Notes: generated from the letters alone by a model not told the origin. A DNA stretch of 64,000 nucleotides from Podarcis raffonei (GCF_027172205.1 NC_070619.1:7986459-8050458); one strand, 5' to 3'; shown: positions 1-10,435, counted from the first letter of the stretch. Numbers and translations: made by a program.

Positions 1-69
1 TGAAGGAAGGAGAGTCCAGCACCTAGACAAATGGAGGCTGGTGCTGGGGGAGGAAGTCTAAATCCAATA

Positions 70-1026
70 AGCTAAAGGGACCCGTGACCATTAGGTCCAT
101 TCGTGACCGACTCTGGGGCATAGCTGTCAACTTACAGATTTGAAAATAAGGGACCAGCAGCCTTGAAAATAAGGGACCAGCAGCCAAAATAAGGGACCTT
201 CAGCCTCGCCTCTTCCAGGCACTCCAGTCTTCCTGTCCTCCTGCAGTCTGGTCAAACTCATGCTGGTAGCTTCGAGAACACTGTCCAACCAACTTTGTAA
301 CCAGAGGTTCAACTGAATAGAATCTGAATCACATGCACCACAAGGCCTATGCAGCCTCAACTTCAGATGGCTCCCCGGCCTGGTTTTGCACTGCAAAGTT
401 TGCAGCAGCACGTGCAACAGAATGGCGTCCAGCATTCAAAAACCCCCTCAGCTTGCATTAACTAGCCACACACAAGGCATGCAAGCTCCACCCCCCAGTC
501 GTTCTTAGACTCCTTATTGGGTGAGCAACACAGCCAAGCAACACAGTTGGAGCCTCCCTCCTCCCTGGCCGGCAGGGAGAGAGGGAGAGGAGCTGCTTCC
601 TTTGAAATTTAAGGGACATCATTTAAGGGACATTTAAGGGACATCCATCAATAAGAGACAGCAGCGGGACATGGCACTGGAATAAGGGACTGTCCCTTCA
701 AATAAGCGACACTTGACAGCTATGCTCTGGGGTTGCGGCGCTCATCTCGCTTTATTGGCCGAGGGAGCCGGCGTACAGTTTTTCCGGGTCATGTGGCCAG
801 CATGACTAAGCCGCTTCTGGCGAACCAGAGCAGCGCACGGAAACGCCGTTTACCTTCCCGCCGGAGCGGTACCTATTTATCTACTTGCGCTGATGTGCTT
901 TCAAACTGCTATGTTGGCAGGGACCGAGCAACGGGAACTCACCCCATCGCAGGGATTTGAACCACCGACCTTCTGATCGGCAAGTCCTAGGCTCTGTGGT
1001 TTAACCCACAGCACCACCCGCATCCC
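70..1026 (-). mobile_element. tRNA-derived SINE, split by the hAT element
   Basis: SINE pieces are 70-118 and 733-1026 (minus strand). The tRNA-like head at the right end carries the pol III B box (GGTTCAAATCC in reverse). The continuous SINE is restored if the 606-base insert and one target copy are removed. Confidence 0.88.
119..724. mobile_element. Non-autonomous hAT element with 8-bp target duplication, inside a SINE
   Basis: The terminal inverted repeats are CATAGCTGTCAA and TTGACAGCTATG. The target duplication CTCTGGGG (111-118 and 725-732) lies within a SINE. The interior has short AATAAGGGACC repeats and a ~90 base piece of BovB (about 205-295). No transposase is coded. Confidence 0.85.
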
Positions 1027-2225
1027 ACCTGCAACTACTCCCATATATAAATGTTCTGTTTTTGGCCTTGCCACCCAGAGAAGTAGGTTCATCAACTCCT
1101 CCTGACCTGGGTGGGATCCAGGTCAAAAATGGCCTTTTGGTCCTCTGCTTGCCTCCATGAATGATGACGATGGATTTCTGGAATGGAAAGAATCTCTATG
1201 GAGCTGCAGCAGCAGAGTTTGACTTTTGTCTGGAAGCAGCCTCGATGAATTCTTCTGCTGTGTAATCTCAACGCTTTTTGGGCGTCTCGCTGACACCTCC
1301 CGGGCTGTTTTCACTGCCCTTTTAGGGGACCCTGAAATGACATTTCTTTGTGGGAAGGCTGCAGTCTCCGGGAAAAGCAGTCGCTTTGCACAACCAATGT
1401 CTCAGAAGCTTCAAATCTCCAGGGACGGCTGAGGGAAACCAATTCAGATCCCCCCCCCCAAATCAATTGCCTGAACAGGAGCACTCAGGTCATTAAAAAA
1501 AATGATTTGGGGACCTGGGCCACGCCCTGTGAGGCCCCGCTTCCCCCAAACCAGCCCCCCAGCCGCCCATAAAGCTAATCCCCACCCTATAAGGAACAAC
1601 CCTCTGGTCTCATAGAGGCGAAACATTCGCAAACAGCTCCAAAGCCATGCTTTCAGCGAAGGTTTCCCAACAGAATTGGCTCGCGGCTTCTCAAATATGG
1701 TGAGGAATTTGTTCCTAGCCCCGGAGGGGAGGTTGTGAAATGATTGTGAGAGTCTTGTTTCCCTCCAGGGAAGGGTTTTTGGGTTGCAGGTCCCCTGGTG
1801 ATGGGCGAGGGGGGGTATATGGGATGCAGCAGCAATGACGTCCTCGTGAATCAACATCCCTCGCGACTCCAATGTTTGGACGGGTTCATTCCACATGGAT
1901 CACCGGGGCCTGTTTTATGGCTTCCGCTGCCTTGTAAATCGCCCGGCCGGCATTTTCGGAACGAAGGCTCTTCACGAAAGTTCACCACCGACTGACCCAA
2001 TAATGGAAGGCGTTGAATCACCGCAAAAATATTTGGATGGAAAAAGGAGGCCCAGATTCCCAAAAAAACACTTGACGTTCCAGCTTCTTTGGAGAGGGTG
2101 CGATCCGGTTTGCGCCCGGGGTTCTGAAAGGAAGCCTCGCATCAAAGGAAGGGAGCATCAGAATCATACGATTGCAGAGTTGGAAGGGACCCAGGGGTCA
2201 GCTAGTCCAACCCCAGCAGTGTAAT
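1027..2225. other. Mostly unclassified sequence
   Basis: No gene or repeat is recognised except a short CR1-type tail near 2165-2225 (minus strand). Open frames here have no family features. In human, PGPEP1 lies upstream of GDF15, but no coding part of it is seen. Confidence 0.5.
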
Positions 2226-2293
2226 GTTGCTAGGCTCTCTTATCATTCCTGACCATTCTTGACCAATTCAGCCGAGGCTGGTGGGATTTGGGG

Positions 2294-2568
2294 GTGAGCT
2301 CCCGTTGCTCGGTCCCTGCTCCTGCCAACCTAGCAGTTCGAAAGCACGTCAAAGTGCAAGTAGATAAGTAGGTATCGCTCCGGCGGGAAGGTAAACGGCG
2401 TTTCCGTGCACTGCTATGGTTCGCCAGAAGCGGCTTAGTCCTGCTGGCCACATGACCCGGAAGCTGTACACCGGCTCCCTCGGCCAGTAAAGTGAGATGA
2501 GCACCGCAACCCCAGAGTCGGTCACGACTGGACCTAATGGTCAGGGGTCCCTTTACCTTTACCTTACA
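2294..2568 (+). mobile_element. tRNA-derived SINE, 5'-truncated
   Basis: Body and tail of the main SINE (from GGTGAGCTCCCGTTGC to the CCTTTACCTTTACC tail). The tRNA-like head is missing. Confidence 0.88.
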
Positions 2569-2785
2569 CATATGGAGGGGGCCACAGGTGACCCCCCTGC
2601 CCCCATCCTGGTCTTTTGCCTTAGTTGGACATACAAAATGGCCATGTTTGGAGGCTGATTGGAACCTCTGGCTGATGTTTTGTGTTCAGACCAGTTGCCA
2701 AAAAAGCAAAAGCCAAAGGCTCGTTTGGAGAAGGAGCGAACTCACAAAGAGAGCCTTCTTGGATCAGGCTGAAAGCCCGATTTGA

Positions 2786-3075
2786 ACTCTAGAGGTCCAG
2801 CGCCGAGGGCCTTCTGGCGCTTCCCTCGCTGCAAGAAGCCAAGTTACAGGGAACCAGGCAGAGGGCCTTCTCGGTGGTGGCGCCCGCCCTGTGGAACGCC
2901 CTCCCATCAGATGTCAAAGAGAACAACAACTACCAGACTTTCAGAAGGCATCTGAAGGCAGCCCTGTTTAGGGAAGCTTTTAATGTTTGATGCATTACTG
3001 TATTTTAATATTTTGTTGGAAGTCGCCCAGAGTGGCTGGGGAAGCCCAGCCAGATGGGCAGGGTATAAATAATAA

Positions 3076-3123
<48 letters not shown>
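2786..3123 (+). mobile_element. L2-group LINE 3' end with (ATT)n tail
   Basis: Reads into the conserved 3' end (GAGTGGCTGGGGAAGCCC ... GGTATAAATAATAAATT) and a long ATT microsatellite. The reading frame is the C-terminal RT-flanking region seen better at 11740. Confidence 0.82.
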
Positions 3124-3124
<1 letters not shown>

Positions 3125-3181
3125 CTTTTGCATGTGATAGAAAGTGGGCGTGACCTTACCTGTCCACTACTACTACTACTA

Positions 3182-3426
3182 CAGTGGTACCTCGGGTTAC
3201 ATACGCTTCAGGTTATATACTGTTCAGGTTACAGACTCCGCTAACCCAGAAATAGTGCTTCAGGTTAAGAACTTTGCTTCAGGATGAGAACAGAAATTGT
3301 GCTCCGGCGGCGCAGTGGCAGCAGCGGGAGGCCCCATTAGCTAATGTGGTGCTTCAGGTTAAGAACAGTTTCAGGTTAAGAACGGTCCTCCGAAACGAAT
3401 TAAGTACTTAACCCAAGGTACCACTG
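3182..3426. mobile_element. Tigger/pogo-like MITE (TA target)
   Basis: The ends CAGTGGTACCTCG and CGAGGTACCACTG (last bases AAGGTACCACTG) are flanked by TA. The interior is rows of CTTCAGGTTA. No coding capacity. Confidence 0.8.
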
Positions 3427-3436
3427 TATTGACCCG

Positions 3437-3640
3437 TCACTTTGCAAGCCTGAGCTCTGGAGGGTAGGACCTGAACCAACGGTTGGCTTCAAGTTCCAAG
3501 AAAGGAGATTCCAGCTAAATATGAAGAAGAACTTTCTGCTGGTAGGAGCTGTTCGACAATGGAATGGTCTCCCTTGGAGGTTTTCCAGCGAGGTTGGACG
3601 GTCATCTGTCCTGGATCTTTGAGCTGAGAGTAAGCCTCTG
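3437..3640 (+). mobile_element. CR1 LINE 3' fragment
   Basis: Carries the CR1 3' motif set (TGGAATGGTCTCCCTTGGAGG, cut to 20 bases here as GGAATGGTCTCCCTTGGAGG, then GGTCATCTGTCCTGGAT). Confidence 0.75.
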
Positions 3641-3667
3641 AGACCCAGCAGCTGGAAACCACAGATG

Positions 3668-3835
3668 GAAATCATAGAACTAGAGTTGCTTGGGACCCCT
3701 GAGGGTCATCCAGCCCAACCCCGGCAAGGCAGGAATCTCGTCTCAAGCACCCACAACAGATGACCATTCGACCTCTGCTGAAAAACCCGCAAGGAAGTCC
3801 ACAACCTCCCTAGGGAAATGCAACCGTTGCTGCCG
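3668..3835 (-). mobile_element. CR1 LINE 3' fragment, inverted
   Basis: CR1 3' end on the minus strand (ATCATAGAAC ... GGTCATCCAGCCCAACCCC), facing the plus-strand copy at 3437. The pair ends ~210 bases before the GDF15 promoter motifs. Confidence 0.7.
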
Positions 3836-4043
3836 CCGCGCTCTGTTCCCGCTTTGCGGCTTCCCAAAAATCGTTGTCCGGTTGGGCACTGCCGCAGAGG
3901 GCAGAAGACCTGTCCTTTGCCCCACACACCCTAAGCGTCTGCGAGTTATTATAAACCTGTCTGCTCCAAGGAAGAAAAAAACACACAGCCGACTGTCAAA
4001 ATCTTTTTCTTCTTTTTTTCCTTTTCTCTGTTTACAGTACTTC

Positions 4044-4081
4044 CACGTCATTGGTGACTTAACGTTGCCTCGGGTATAAAA
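4044..4081 (+). promoter_or_regulatory. GDF15: GDF15 core promoter: CRE-like site, inverted CCAAT, TATA box
   Basis: CACGTCA at 4044-4050 is a CRE/ATF-like half site. It overlaps ATTGG (inverted CCAAT) at 4050-4054, followed by an AP-1-like TGACTTA at 4055-4061. TATAAAA lies at 4075-4081, which would place the transcription start near 4105-4112 and give a ~50 base 5' UTR. Mammalian GDF15 is induced by ATF4/CHOP and p53; the CRE-like site fits bZIP control, but this is inferred from motifs only. Confidence 0.6.
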
Positions 4082-4156
4082 CCAAAGGTCTGGGCCAGCC
4101 AAGCCCAGCTCGCTGGAGAAATTTGCCACCTCCAAAGTCTCTGACTTCCAACCACG

Positions 4157-4454
4157 ATGCCCGAAGCCTCTCGCCTTGCCACCAGCCTCTGGGTGCTGTT
4201 CCTGCAGTCTCTCCTGTCCGGTGTGGTTGACCTGCGACCCCACGGCCCCCAAGACACCCACCCGCAACTGGAGGCTGTCAAACAAAGCATTCTGGAGCGG
4301 CTTGGGATGGAGAAACCTCCCAGCGTCCGAGGGGCTTTGGGTCAAGGTGGGCTGCAAGAGGCTCACCTGGTCTACCGGGAGATGCTGGCACAACTCAGAG
4401 CGAACCAGACCTTGCCACCGGCAGCGAAAACTGTTCATACCTTGAGGGCGAAAG
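4157..4454 (+). CDS. GDF15: GDF15 coding exon 1
   Basis: Starts at an ATG about 75 bases after a TATA box and codes for the signal peptide and first part of the propeptide (residues 1-99 plus one base). It ends at AAAG|GTAAGC, a strong donor. The first ATG after the promoter was chosen; it opens directly into the hydrophobic signal sequence. Confidence 0.94.
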
Positions 4455-6509
4455 GTAAGCTTCATTGCATCCATAAAGCTTTTTACACAAAATTTGACAT
4501 CGTTCAGTTCACTTTCAATCTCATAATTCCTTACGTTTCGATTTCCCAGCTGTGATGCCCCTGTTGTATTACTTTACAAGCTGCCGTAACTGCCATTTAT
4601 TTTATACTGCATTATGACTTATATTACTGTCATTTATTTCCTTCCCTTGCCTGTTATTCGAATCCTGATCGTGGTTTCATTTGACTGTCGCTTTCTCTCT
4701 CTCTCTTTCTTTTTAATAATATTTTTATTAAACTTCCGAAAAATTTACACAGAAAATTCCAAATGCATTTTAAAAAGAGATTTCTTTTCCATTTTCGGCT
4801 TCCGAGAGGTTTTCCTTATCCCTCTCCAATTCTGCTGCATTTTCACTCTCTTTTAAAAATCATAATCGTAACACAATCGCCTCTCATTCTTTCTGCTGCT
4901 CATAGCTCAAAACCTGGTCACAGATTCTTCCTGCTGTAATTTTTCTTCAAATAATCCGAAAAGGGCTTCCGTTCTTCAAAAAAATTAGATTTTCTGTTAG
5001 ATTTTCTGTGCAGACTGTGTTCTTGCTAGTCAAATCAAAAGTTAAGATTGCAATGGAAATGCTTTGAAGATTATATAAACACTGTTCACAAAATAATATG
5101 CTGATATGTATAGATTGAGACTATAGAATGTATAAGAAGAATGATGTGCAAATGGAATATGAAAGAAAATCAGATAAGAAATGCAATGCAATGATTTAAC
5201 ATAATAGAAAACAGAAATTGGGGTGTGGTGGAGGGGAGCGAAGCGTGGGTGGTGGGAATGTAATTTCATCTGCCGTATTTTTCGCTCTGTAAGACGCACC
5301 AGACCACAAGACGCACCTATTTTTTGGAGGAGGAAAACAAGGAAAAAATATTCTGAATCTCAGAAGTCAGAACAGCAGGAGGGATCTCTGCGCAGTGAAA
5401 GCAGCAATCCCTCTTGCTGTTCTGGCTTCTGGGATAGCTGCAGAGCCTGCATTCGCTCCATAAGACGCACACACATTTCCCCTTACTTTTTAGGAGGGAA
5501 AAAGTGAGTCTTATAGAGCAAAAAATACGGTATATTATTTTTTGTGGTTTTCTTTTGTTTCTTTTATATCTTTGTGTTTTGTATCTTTGTGTATTATTGT
5601 ATTGTGTGTATCAGAAATCAATAATAATAAAAAGATTGTGTTCTTGCTAATAAAGAGTTAACATGGCCTGCTCTGTGTGATTTATTGCTGGCTCGCTCCT
5701 AACATCTTCCTCTCTTCATTCTCTCCACAGTTAAGCTTCTGGGCCATGAATTGGCTGCAGGTCCAGGGGTCAACAGCGACCCACTCAGGCCCCTATACGG
5801 CCTGGAAGTCTCCAGGACAGCAGCGCTCAGCCGGGACCTCCATGTCTTTCGGGCTGAGCTGTCTCTGTCCAAGAAGTTCTCAGACGTCCCCGGCATCTCT
5901 CAGCTCAACTCGACCATGTTGGCTCGCGTCAACATCTACAGACTGGCCGGTGGGGATGGAGAAACCGCCACGCTCCTGGCCTCCCAGGTGGTCTCAAGGA
6001 CCACACCCGTCCTCAACCTCAGAGACGCCGTGGGGCAGTGGCTAGCCGGGCCCGAGCCGAGGCTCCATTTGGGTCTGGAGCTTCCCACAGATGTGGCTTC
6101 CTCCGTCCTGGAAGGGAGAGAGTGGCTCCCGTTGGACATCGAGACGCAGGGGCACAGGCAGGTCCGGAAGCGGAGGCAGCTGGACGAGGAGTGCGGCAAA
6201 GGCGACACCAAATGCTGCCTCCGCTCGCTCAAGGTCTCCTTCGCTGACATCGGGTGGTCTGACTGGGTGCTAGCACCTAGCAGCTACTCCATGAGGTTCT
6301 GCGAGGGTTCGTGCCCCCACAACTACAAGCCGGCCAGTATGCATGCCCAGATCAAGGCCAGGCTCCATAGCCTGTCCGGGGAGACGCCAGCCCCCTGCTG
6401 CGTCCCCGCCGCCTACGAACCCATGGTCCTCATGCACTACGCCAGCGATGGGAAGGTGGTGACGCAGCTCTTTGATGACATGATCGTCACACGTTGCCAT
6501 TGTGCGTAG
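4157..6509 (+). CDS. GDF15: Growth/differentiation factor 15, complete coding region (2 exons)
   Basis: Coding sequence is join(4157..4454, 5731..6509): 1077 bases, 358 residues. It is a secreted TGF-beta-superfamily prohormone. Residues ~1-24 are a hydrophobic signal peptide. The propeptide has N-glycosylation sequons at Asn83 (NQT) and Asn159 (NST). A furin-type RKRR site at 245-248 releases a 110-residue mature chain. The mature chain has nine cysteines in the GDF15 pattern (one, then CC, C, C, CC, and a C-terminal CHC), the GWSDWVLAP and MHAQIK motifs, and APCCVP followed by PMVLM; human mature GDF15 is 112 residues with the same cysteine layout. The intron is GT-AG and splits a Val codon (G|TT). 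In mammals GDF15 is a stress-induced hormone signalling through GFRAL-RET; that role is family knowledge here. LRRC25 and SSBP4 downstream support orthology. No coding defect is seen. Confidence 0.97.
4712..4870 (-). mobile_element. L1-like 3' end (GDF15 intron)
   Basis: A/T-rich sequence opening TTTTTATTAAACTT, the reversed poly(A)/3' UTR pattern of other L1 ends in the window. Very short and diverged. Confidence 0.4.
5273..5530. mobile_element. TA-target MITE (GDF15 intron)
   Basis: Imperfect inverted ends CCGTATTTTTCGCTC and GAGCAAAAAATACGG, with TG/TA flanks. An internal hairpin is formed by GCAATCCCTCTTGCTGTTCT and its partner. Other copies are flanked by TA on both sides, as for Tc1/mariner-type insertion. 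Confidence 0.82.
5731..6509 (+). CDS. GDF15: GDF15 coding exon 2
   Basis: The acceptor is a pyrimidine-rich tract ending CTCTCCACAG|TT. The exon completes the split Val codon and codes for the rest of the propeptide, the RKRR cleavage site and the full cystine-knot domain, ending at CHCA and a TAG stop. The large second exon holding all of the mature ligand matches the mammalian two-exon gene. Confidence 0.96.
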
Positions 6510-6714
6510 CCCGGCGAGGGCGGAGAGAGGGGTTCTGCGGGAAGCGGCGTCCTGTCTGTCTGGAGCAAGGGGACAATAGGAACAGCCCAGGATCAGTGCC
6601 ATCTCTGGTGCAAAACAGCACTTTTCGGGAGAATGTGTGTGTGATGAACATCGCCTCTTCTTGCCAGTGCATTGCCCAATTGACAGCTCCTTTTTACTGC
6701 TAGGTCATTTCCCC

Positions 6715-7275
6715 TCAAAAGTCTGTCTTAACCCACCAGGGACCTCTCTTATCAAAAGCCTGTCCCAACCCACCAGGGACCTCATTTCCTAAAAGACCAT
6801 CGCAACCAGTCAGGGACCTATTATCCCGAAAGCCCTTCCCAACCAATCAGGGATCAAGGACCTATCTTATCTAGGCCATCTTTTCTCGAAAGTCTGTCCT
6901 AGGCAACCAGGGACCACTTTTATCAAAAGCCCATCCTAACCGGGGTCTCTTTTCACAAAACCCTGTCCCAACCAAATACCGTATTTTTTGCTCTATAAGA
7001 CTCACTTTTCCCCTCCTAAAAAGTAAGGGGAAATGTGTGTGCGTCTTATGGAGCGAATGCAGGCCGTGCAGCTATCCCAGAAGCCAGAACAGCAAGAGGG
7101 ATTGCTGCTTTCACTGCACAGTGATCCCTCTTGCTGTTCTGGCTTCTGAGATTCAGAATATTTTTTTTCTTGTTTTCCTCCTCCAAAACTAGGTGCGTCT
7201 TATAGAACGAAAAATACGGTACCTCTTATCTCAAAAGTCTGTCCCATCCAATCAGGGTTGGTCCCCTAAAAACCC
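6715..7275 (+). repeat. Degenerate tandem repeat downstream of GDF15, split by a MITE
   Basis: Loosely repeated units of ~35-55 bases built on CTGTCCCAACCAACCAGGGA plus CCTCTTATCAAAAG; about 8 diverged copies before the MITE (6979-7219) and about 2 after it. Confidence 0.65.
6979..7219. mobile_element. TA-target MITE in the tandem array
   Basis: Same family as 5273-5530, with exact TA on both sides (6977-6978, 7220-7221). Confidence 0.85.
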
Positions 7276-7522
7276 AACCAATGGGGCATCGCAGTGTCAG
7301 CATTACAGGTTACAAGCACTTTAATGCAGCAAACAAAGAACTTTATTTATAAGTGGGTGGTATTAAATGTGGAGGATAAGTGGTAATTCTGGGGTTCTTT
7401 GGGGGTGTATATGTCAAAAGCAGGGTCTTGCAGGGTGTGTGAGTGAGAAACAAGTTTGATCATGTCCCCCTGTTCTCTGAACACCTGTCAAAAAACCCCA
7501 ACCTGTTTTGTGGTTCTAAATA

Positions 7523-7543
7523 TGTGTGTGTGTGTGTGTGTGT
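7523..7543 (+). repeat. (TG)n microsatellite
   Basis: About ten TG units. Confidence 0.85.
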
Positions 7544-7668
7544 TTTTAAAACCTGGTCCTCTTATTTATTGTTAACTTATTCTCATTTGTGTCGCCAGTG
7601 TTTTGGATGTGTTGTTGGTTTGTATTATTTATATAAGATTTATCTGGGTGGGGAGTAATGAAAAGAGC

Positions 7669-7674
7669 AATAAA
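7669..7674 (+). terminator. Possible distal poly(A) signal for GDF15
   Basis: AATAAA followed after ~15 bases by a GU-rich stretch (7690-7707). It lies 1.16 kb after the stop, beyond a tandem array and a MITE, in DNA that resembles an L1 3' end, so it may belong to the repeat and not to GDF15. Confidence 0.2.
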
Positions 7675-7869
7675 AAAATTCTCCAAATAGGTCTTGTCTA
7701 TGTTCTTCATTCTACAGGTAAAGATTAGGGGCTGCAAACAGCCTCTCCACTATCTTGTACCCAACACAGAGAACACCCAACCCAAATCTGTCCCCAAATC
7801 CATTGGAGATTTCTAATGTTTCATCCAGCTGTTCCGAATTCCTTCTATAAAATCCTGGGGAATCTTGGA

Positions 7870-7990
7870 AGTATCATAGAACTGTGGTCCAACCCTCTGC
7901 AATGTAGAAGTCTTTTGCCCAATGCGGGACGCGAACTCGCAACCCCGAGATTAAGAGTCTCACTGTGTACCGACTGAGCTATCTCAGTAA
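7870..7990 (-). mobile_element. tRNA-Lys-like SINE with CR1-type tail
   Basis: On the minus strand: GATAGCTCAGTCGGTACA, then GAGACTCTTAATCTCGGGGT (CTT anticodon region of tRNA-Lys) and GAGTTCGCGTCCCGC, followed by a CR1-like tail ending CATAGAAC-like. The acceptor stem is not preserved, so it is a SINE and not a tRNA gene. Confidence 0.7.
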
Positions 7991-8140
7991 GGAGGAATTA
8001 CGACCGCCCACATCAAAACGGTTTATTTATTGCGAATCTCTCCCCACTGCAATATCTCAAAGGATTTTCGCAGTGAAAACATCCGGAATAAGGAAACAGT
8101 TGGGAAACGATTAGTGTTAACGTAAAAGCAATTCCATATA

Positions 8141-8377
8141 CAGTGGTACCTCAGGTTACATACGCTTCAGGTTACATACGCTTCAGGTTACATACGCTTC
8201 AGGTTACACGCTCCGCTAACCCAGAAATAGTGCTTCAGGTTAAGAACTTTGCTTCAGGATGAGAACAGAAATCGTGCTCCGGCCCCATTAGCTAAAGTGG
8301 TGCTTCAGGTTAAGAACAGTTTCAGGTTAAGAACGGACCTCCGGAACGAATTAAGTACGTAACCCGAGGTACCACTG
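8141..8377. mobile_element. Tigger/pogo-like MITE
   Basis: CAGTGGTACC ends, TA flanks, CTTCAGGTTACATACG repeated three times at the left end. Confidence 0.82.
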
Positions 8378-8434
8378 TATAAATATGTGCATACACTTAC
8401 GAAGGGAGGGAGGGAGAAACTGGAGTTGACAGAT

Positions 8435-8566
8435 TGGTACACACGAACCGGAAAGTCGTTTGCGGACAAACGCCGGCTCCCTCGGCCTGAAAGCGAGATG
8501 AGCGCCGCAACCCCATAGTCGCCTTGGACTGGACTTAACCGTCCAGGGGTCCTTTACCTTTACCCC
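8435..8566 (+). mobile_element. SINE tail fragment (diverged)
   Basis: Only the 3' part of the tRNA-derived SINE, with several changes (GACTGGACTTAACCGTCCAG). Confidence 0.7.
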
Positions 8567-8813
8567 GAGTAAGACCATTGATCCAGCCAGCCAGGGTTTT
8601 TGCTCCTCTGGATAACAGTGGTTCTGTTTTCCTAGACATATTTTCGTTCTGGAGGCCCTGAAATCGAATCCTGGAACATTCTGCCTGCGAATCTTTCCCC
8701 GATAAACGGCCTGTTGCTTTAAGGGTCCCTCATAATTGTAATTATGTCCCTCATAATTGAAGAGGGGCATGGAGAGCCGCCTTAAACCAACTCAGCCCTT
8801 TGGTCCATCTCAC

Positions 8814-8814
<1 letters not shown>

Positions 8815-8870
<56 letters not shown>

Positions 8871-9213
8871 TATTATTTATACCCTGCCCATCTGGCTGGG
8901 TTTCCCCAGCCACTCTGGGTAGCTTCCAACAGGATATTAAAAACACAATAAAACACCAAACATGAAAAACTTCCCTAAACAGGGCTGCCTTCAGATGTCT
9001 TCTGAAAGTCAGATAGTTGTTTATTTCCTTGACATCCGATGGGAAGGCGTTCCACATGGTGGGCGCCACCACCGAGAAGGCCCTCTGCCTGGTTGCCTGT
9101 AACCTCGCTTCTCGCTGGAAGGGAACCTTCAGAAGGCCCTCGGAGCTGGACCTCAGTGTCCAGGCTGGAAGATGGGGGTGGAGACACTCCTTCAGGTATA
9201 CTGAGCTGAGGTA
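8815..9213 (-). mobile_element. L2-group LINE 3' end with (AAT)n tail
   Basis: Minus-strand copy from the AAT microsatellite through the TTTATACCCTGCCC tail and about 330 bases of coding-derived sequence (residues like KGRVFHREGATTEKALCLV are its antisense shadow). Confidence 0.85.
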
Positions 9214-9360
9214 GCGGCTCTCTGAGGTTTCAATGCCATGGATTGAACTTGCTGCTGAGCTACTCACCTTCCCCTGCAATATAAGGTGCTAGTTCTCAAG
9301 ACGCTGAGCGTATTGCCAAGGGAAATGTGCTGGCTGGGTTTGCATGCCTTGCCCTTTCTC

Positions 9361-9408
<48 letters not shown>

Positions 9409-9860
9409 TAGTTTATACCCCGCCCTCCCGGGCCAGAGCTGGGCTCAGGGCGGCTAACACCAGTAAAATTACAGTAAAAACATAATGGGGGGGAACCAAT
9501 TTAAAATACAGGTTAAAATGCAATTTAAAATGAAGCCTCATTTTAAAAGTAGCACATAGATCAAAACCAGAAGGGTCAGACTGAGTCCAAACCAAAGGCC
9601 AGGCGGAACAGCTCCATCTTGCAGACCCTGCGGAAAGATGTCAAGTCCCGCAGGGCCCTAGTCTCTTGGGACAGAGCGTTCCACCAAGTCGGGGCCAGTA
9701 CTGAAAAGGCCGCGGCTCTAGTTGAGACCCTCTACACGCCTCTGCTCCTAGTTCATCCTCACCCAAACGCTTCTACCGGCCCGGCCTGTGTGACTGAACC
9801 GCACACTAGAAATCTGGGTGCCTTTTCCCCCGGGGCCAACCTCGCTGTGTTGGCTGGGAG
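9361..9860 (-). mobile_element. L2/CR1-group LINE 3' end, second subfamily
   Basis: Minus-strand, (AAT)n then TTTATACCCCGCCCTCCCG and GGGCTCAGGGCGGCTAACAC. Distinct from the main L2 family; a second copy is at 58292. Confidence 0.75.
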
Positions 9861-9861
9861 G

Positions 9862-10435
9862 AACTGTTGTTGTTGTTTAGTTGTTTAGAAGTGTTCGACT
9901 CTTTGTGACCCCCTGGACCAGAGCACGCCAGGCACTCCTGTCTTCCACTGCCTCCCGCAGTTTGGTCAAACTCATGCTGGTAGCTTCGAGAACACTGTCC
10001 AACCATCTCGTCCTCTGTCATCCCCTTCTCCTTGCGCCCTCCATCTTTCCCAACATCAGGGTCTTTTCCAGGGAGTCTTCTCTTCTCATGAGGTGGCCAA
10101 GGTATTGGAGCCTCAGCTTCACGATCTGTCCTTCCAGTAAGCACCCAGGGCTGATTTCCTTGCGAATGGAGAGGTTTGATCTTCTTGCAGTCCATGGGAC
10201 TCTCAAGAGTCTCCTCCAGCACCAGAATTCAAAAGCATCCATTCTTCGGCAATCAGCCTTCTTTATGGTCCAGCTCTCACTTCCATACATCACTACTGGG
10301 AAAACCATAGCTTGAACTATACGGACCTTTGTTGTCAAGGTGATGTCTCTACTTTTTCAGATGCTGTCTAGGTTTGTCATTGCTTTTCTCCCAAGAAGCA
10401 GGCGTCTTTTAATTTCATGGCTGCTGGGAGGAATA
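9862..10435 (-). mobile_element. BovB LINE 3' end
   Basis: Codes on the minus strand for the BovB ORF2 C-terminus ([20 protein letters not shown], then [18 protein letters not shown]) and ends in the GACT/AACAACAAC tail (read here as GTTGTTGTTGTTTAGTTG). Confidence 0.92.

Larger units (their letters stand above)
4455..5730 (+). other. GDF15: GDF15 intron 1
   Basis: A 1276-base GT-AG intron. It holds an inverted L1-like 3' end (about 4712-4870) and a TA-target MITE (5273-5530). The rest is A/T-rich with no coding signal. Human GDF15 carries a microRNA (MIR3189) in its intron; I see no obvious counterpart hairpin outside the MITE. Confidence 0.85.

Noticed and set aside
3743-4474. 243-codon minus-strand open frame opposite GDF15 exon 1
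   Set aside because: It lies antisense to the promoter and signal-peptide exon of GDF15, with no domain; a shadow of GC-rich coding sequence.
7915-7990. tRNA-Lys gene
   Set aside because: The anticodon and T arms are recognisable, but the acceptor stem does not pair and a CR1-type tail follows; it is a SINE.
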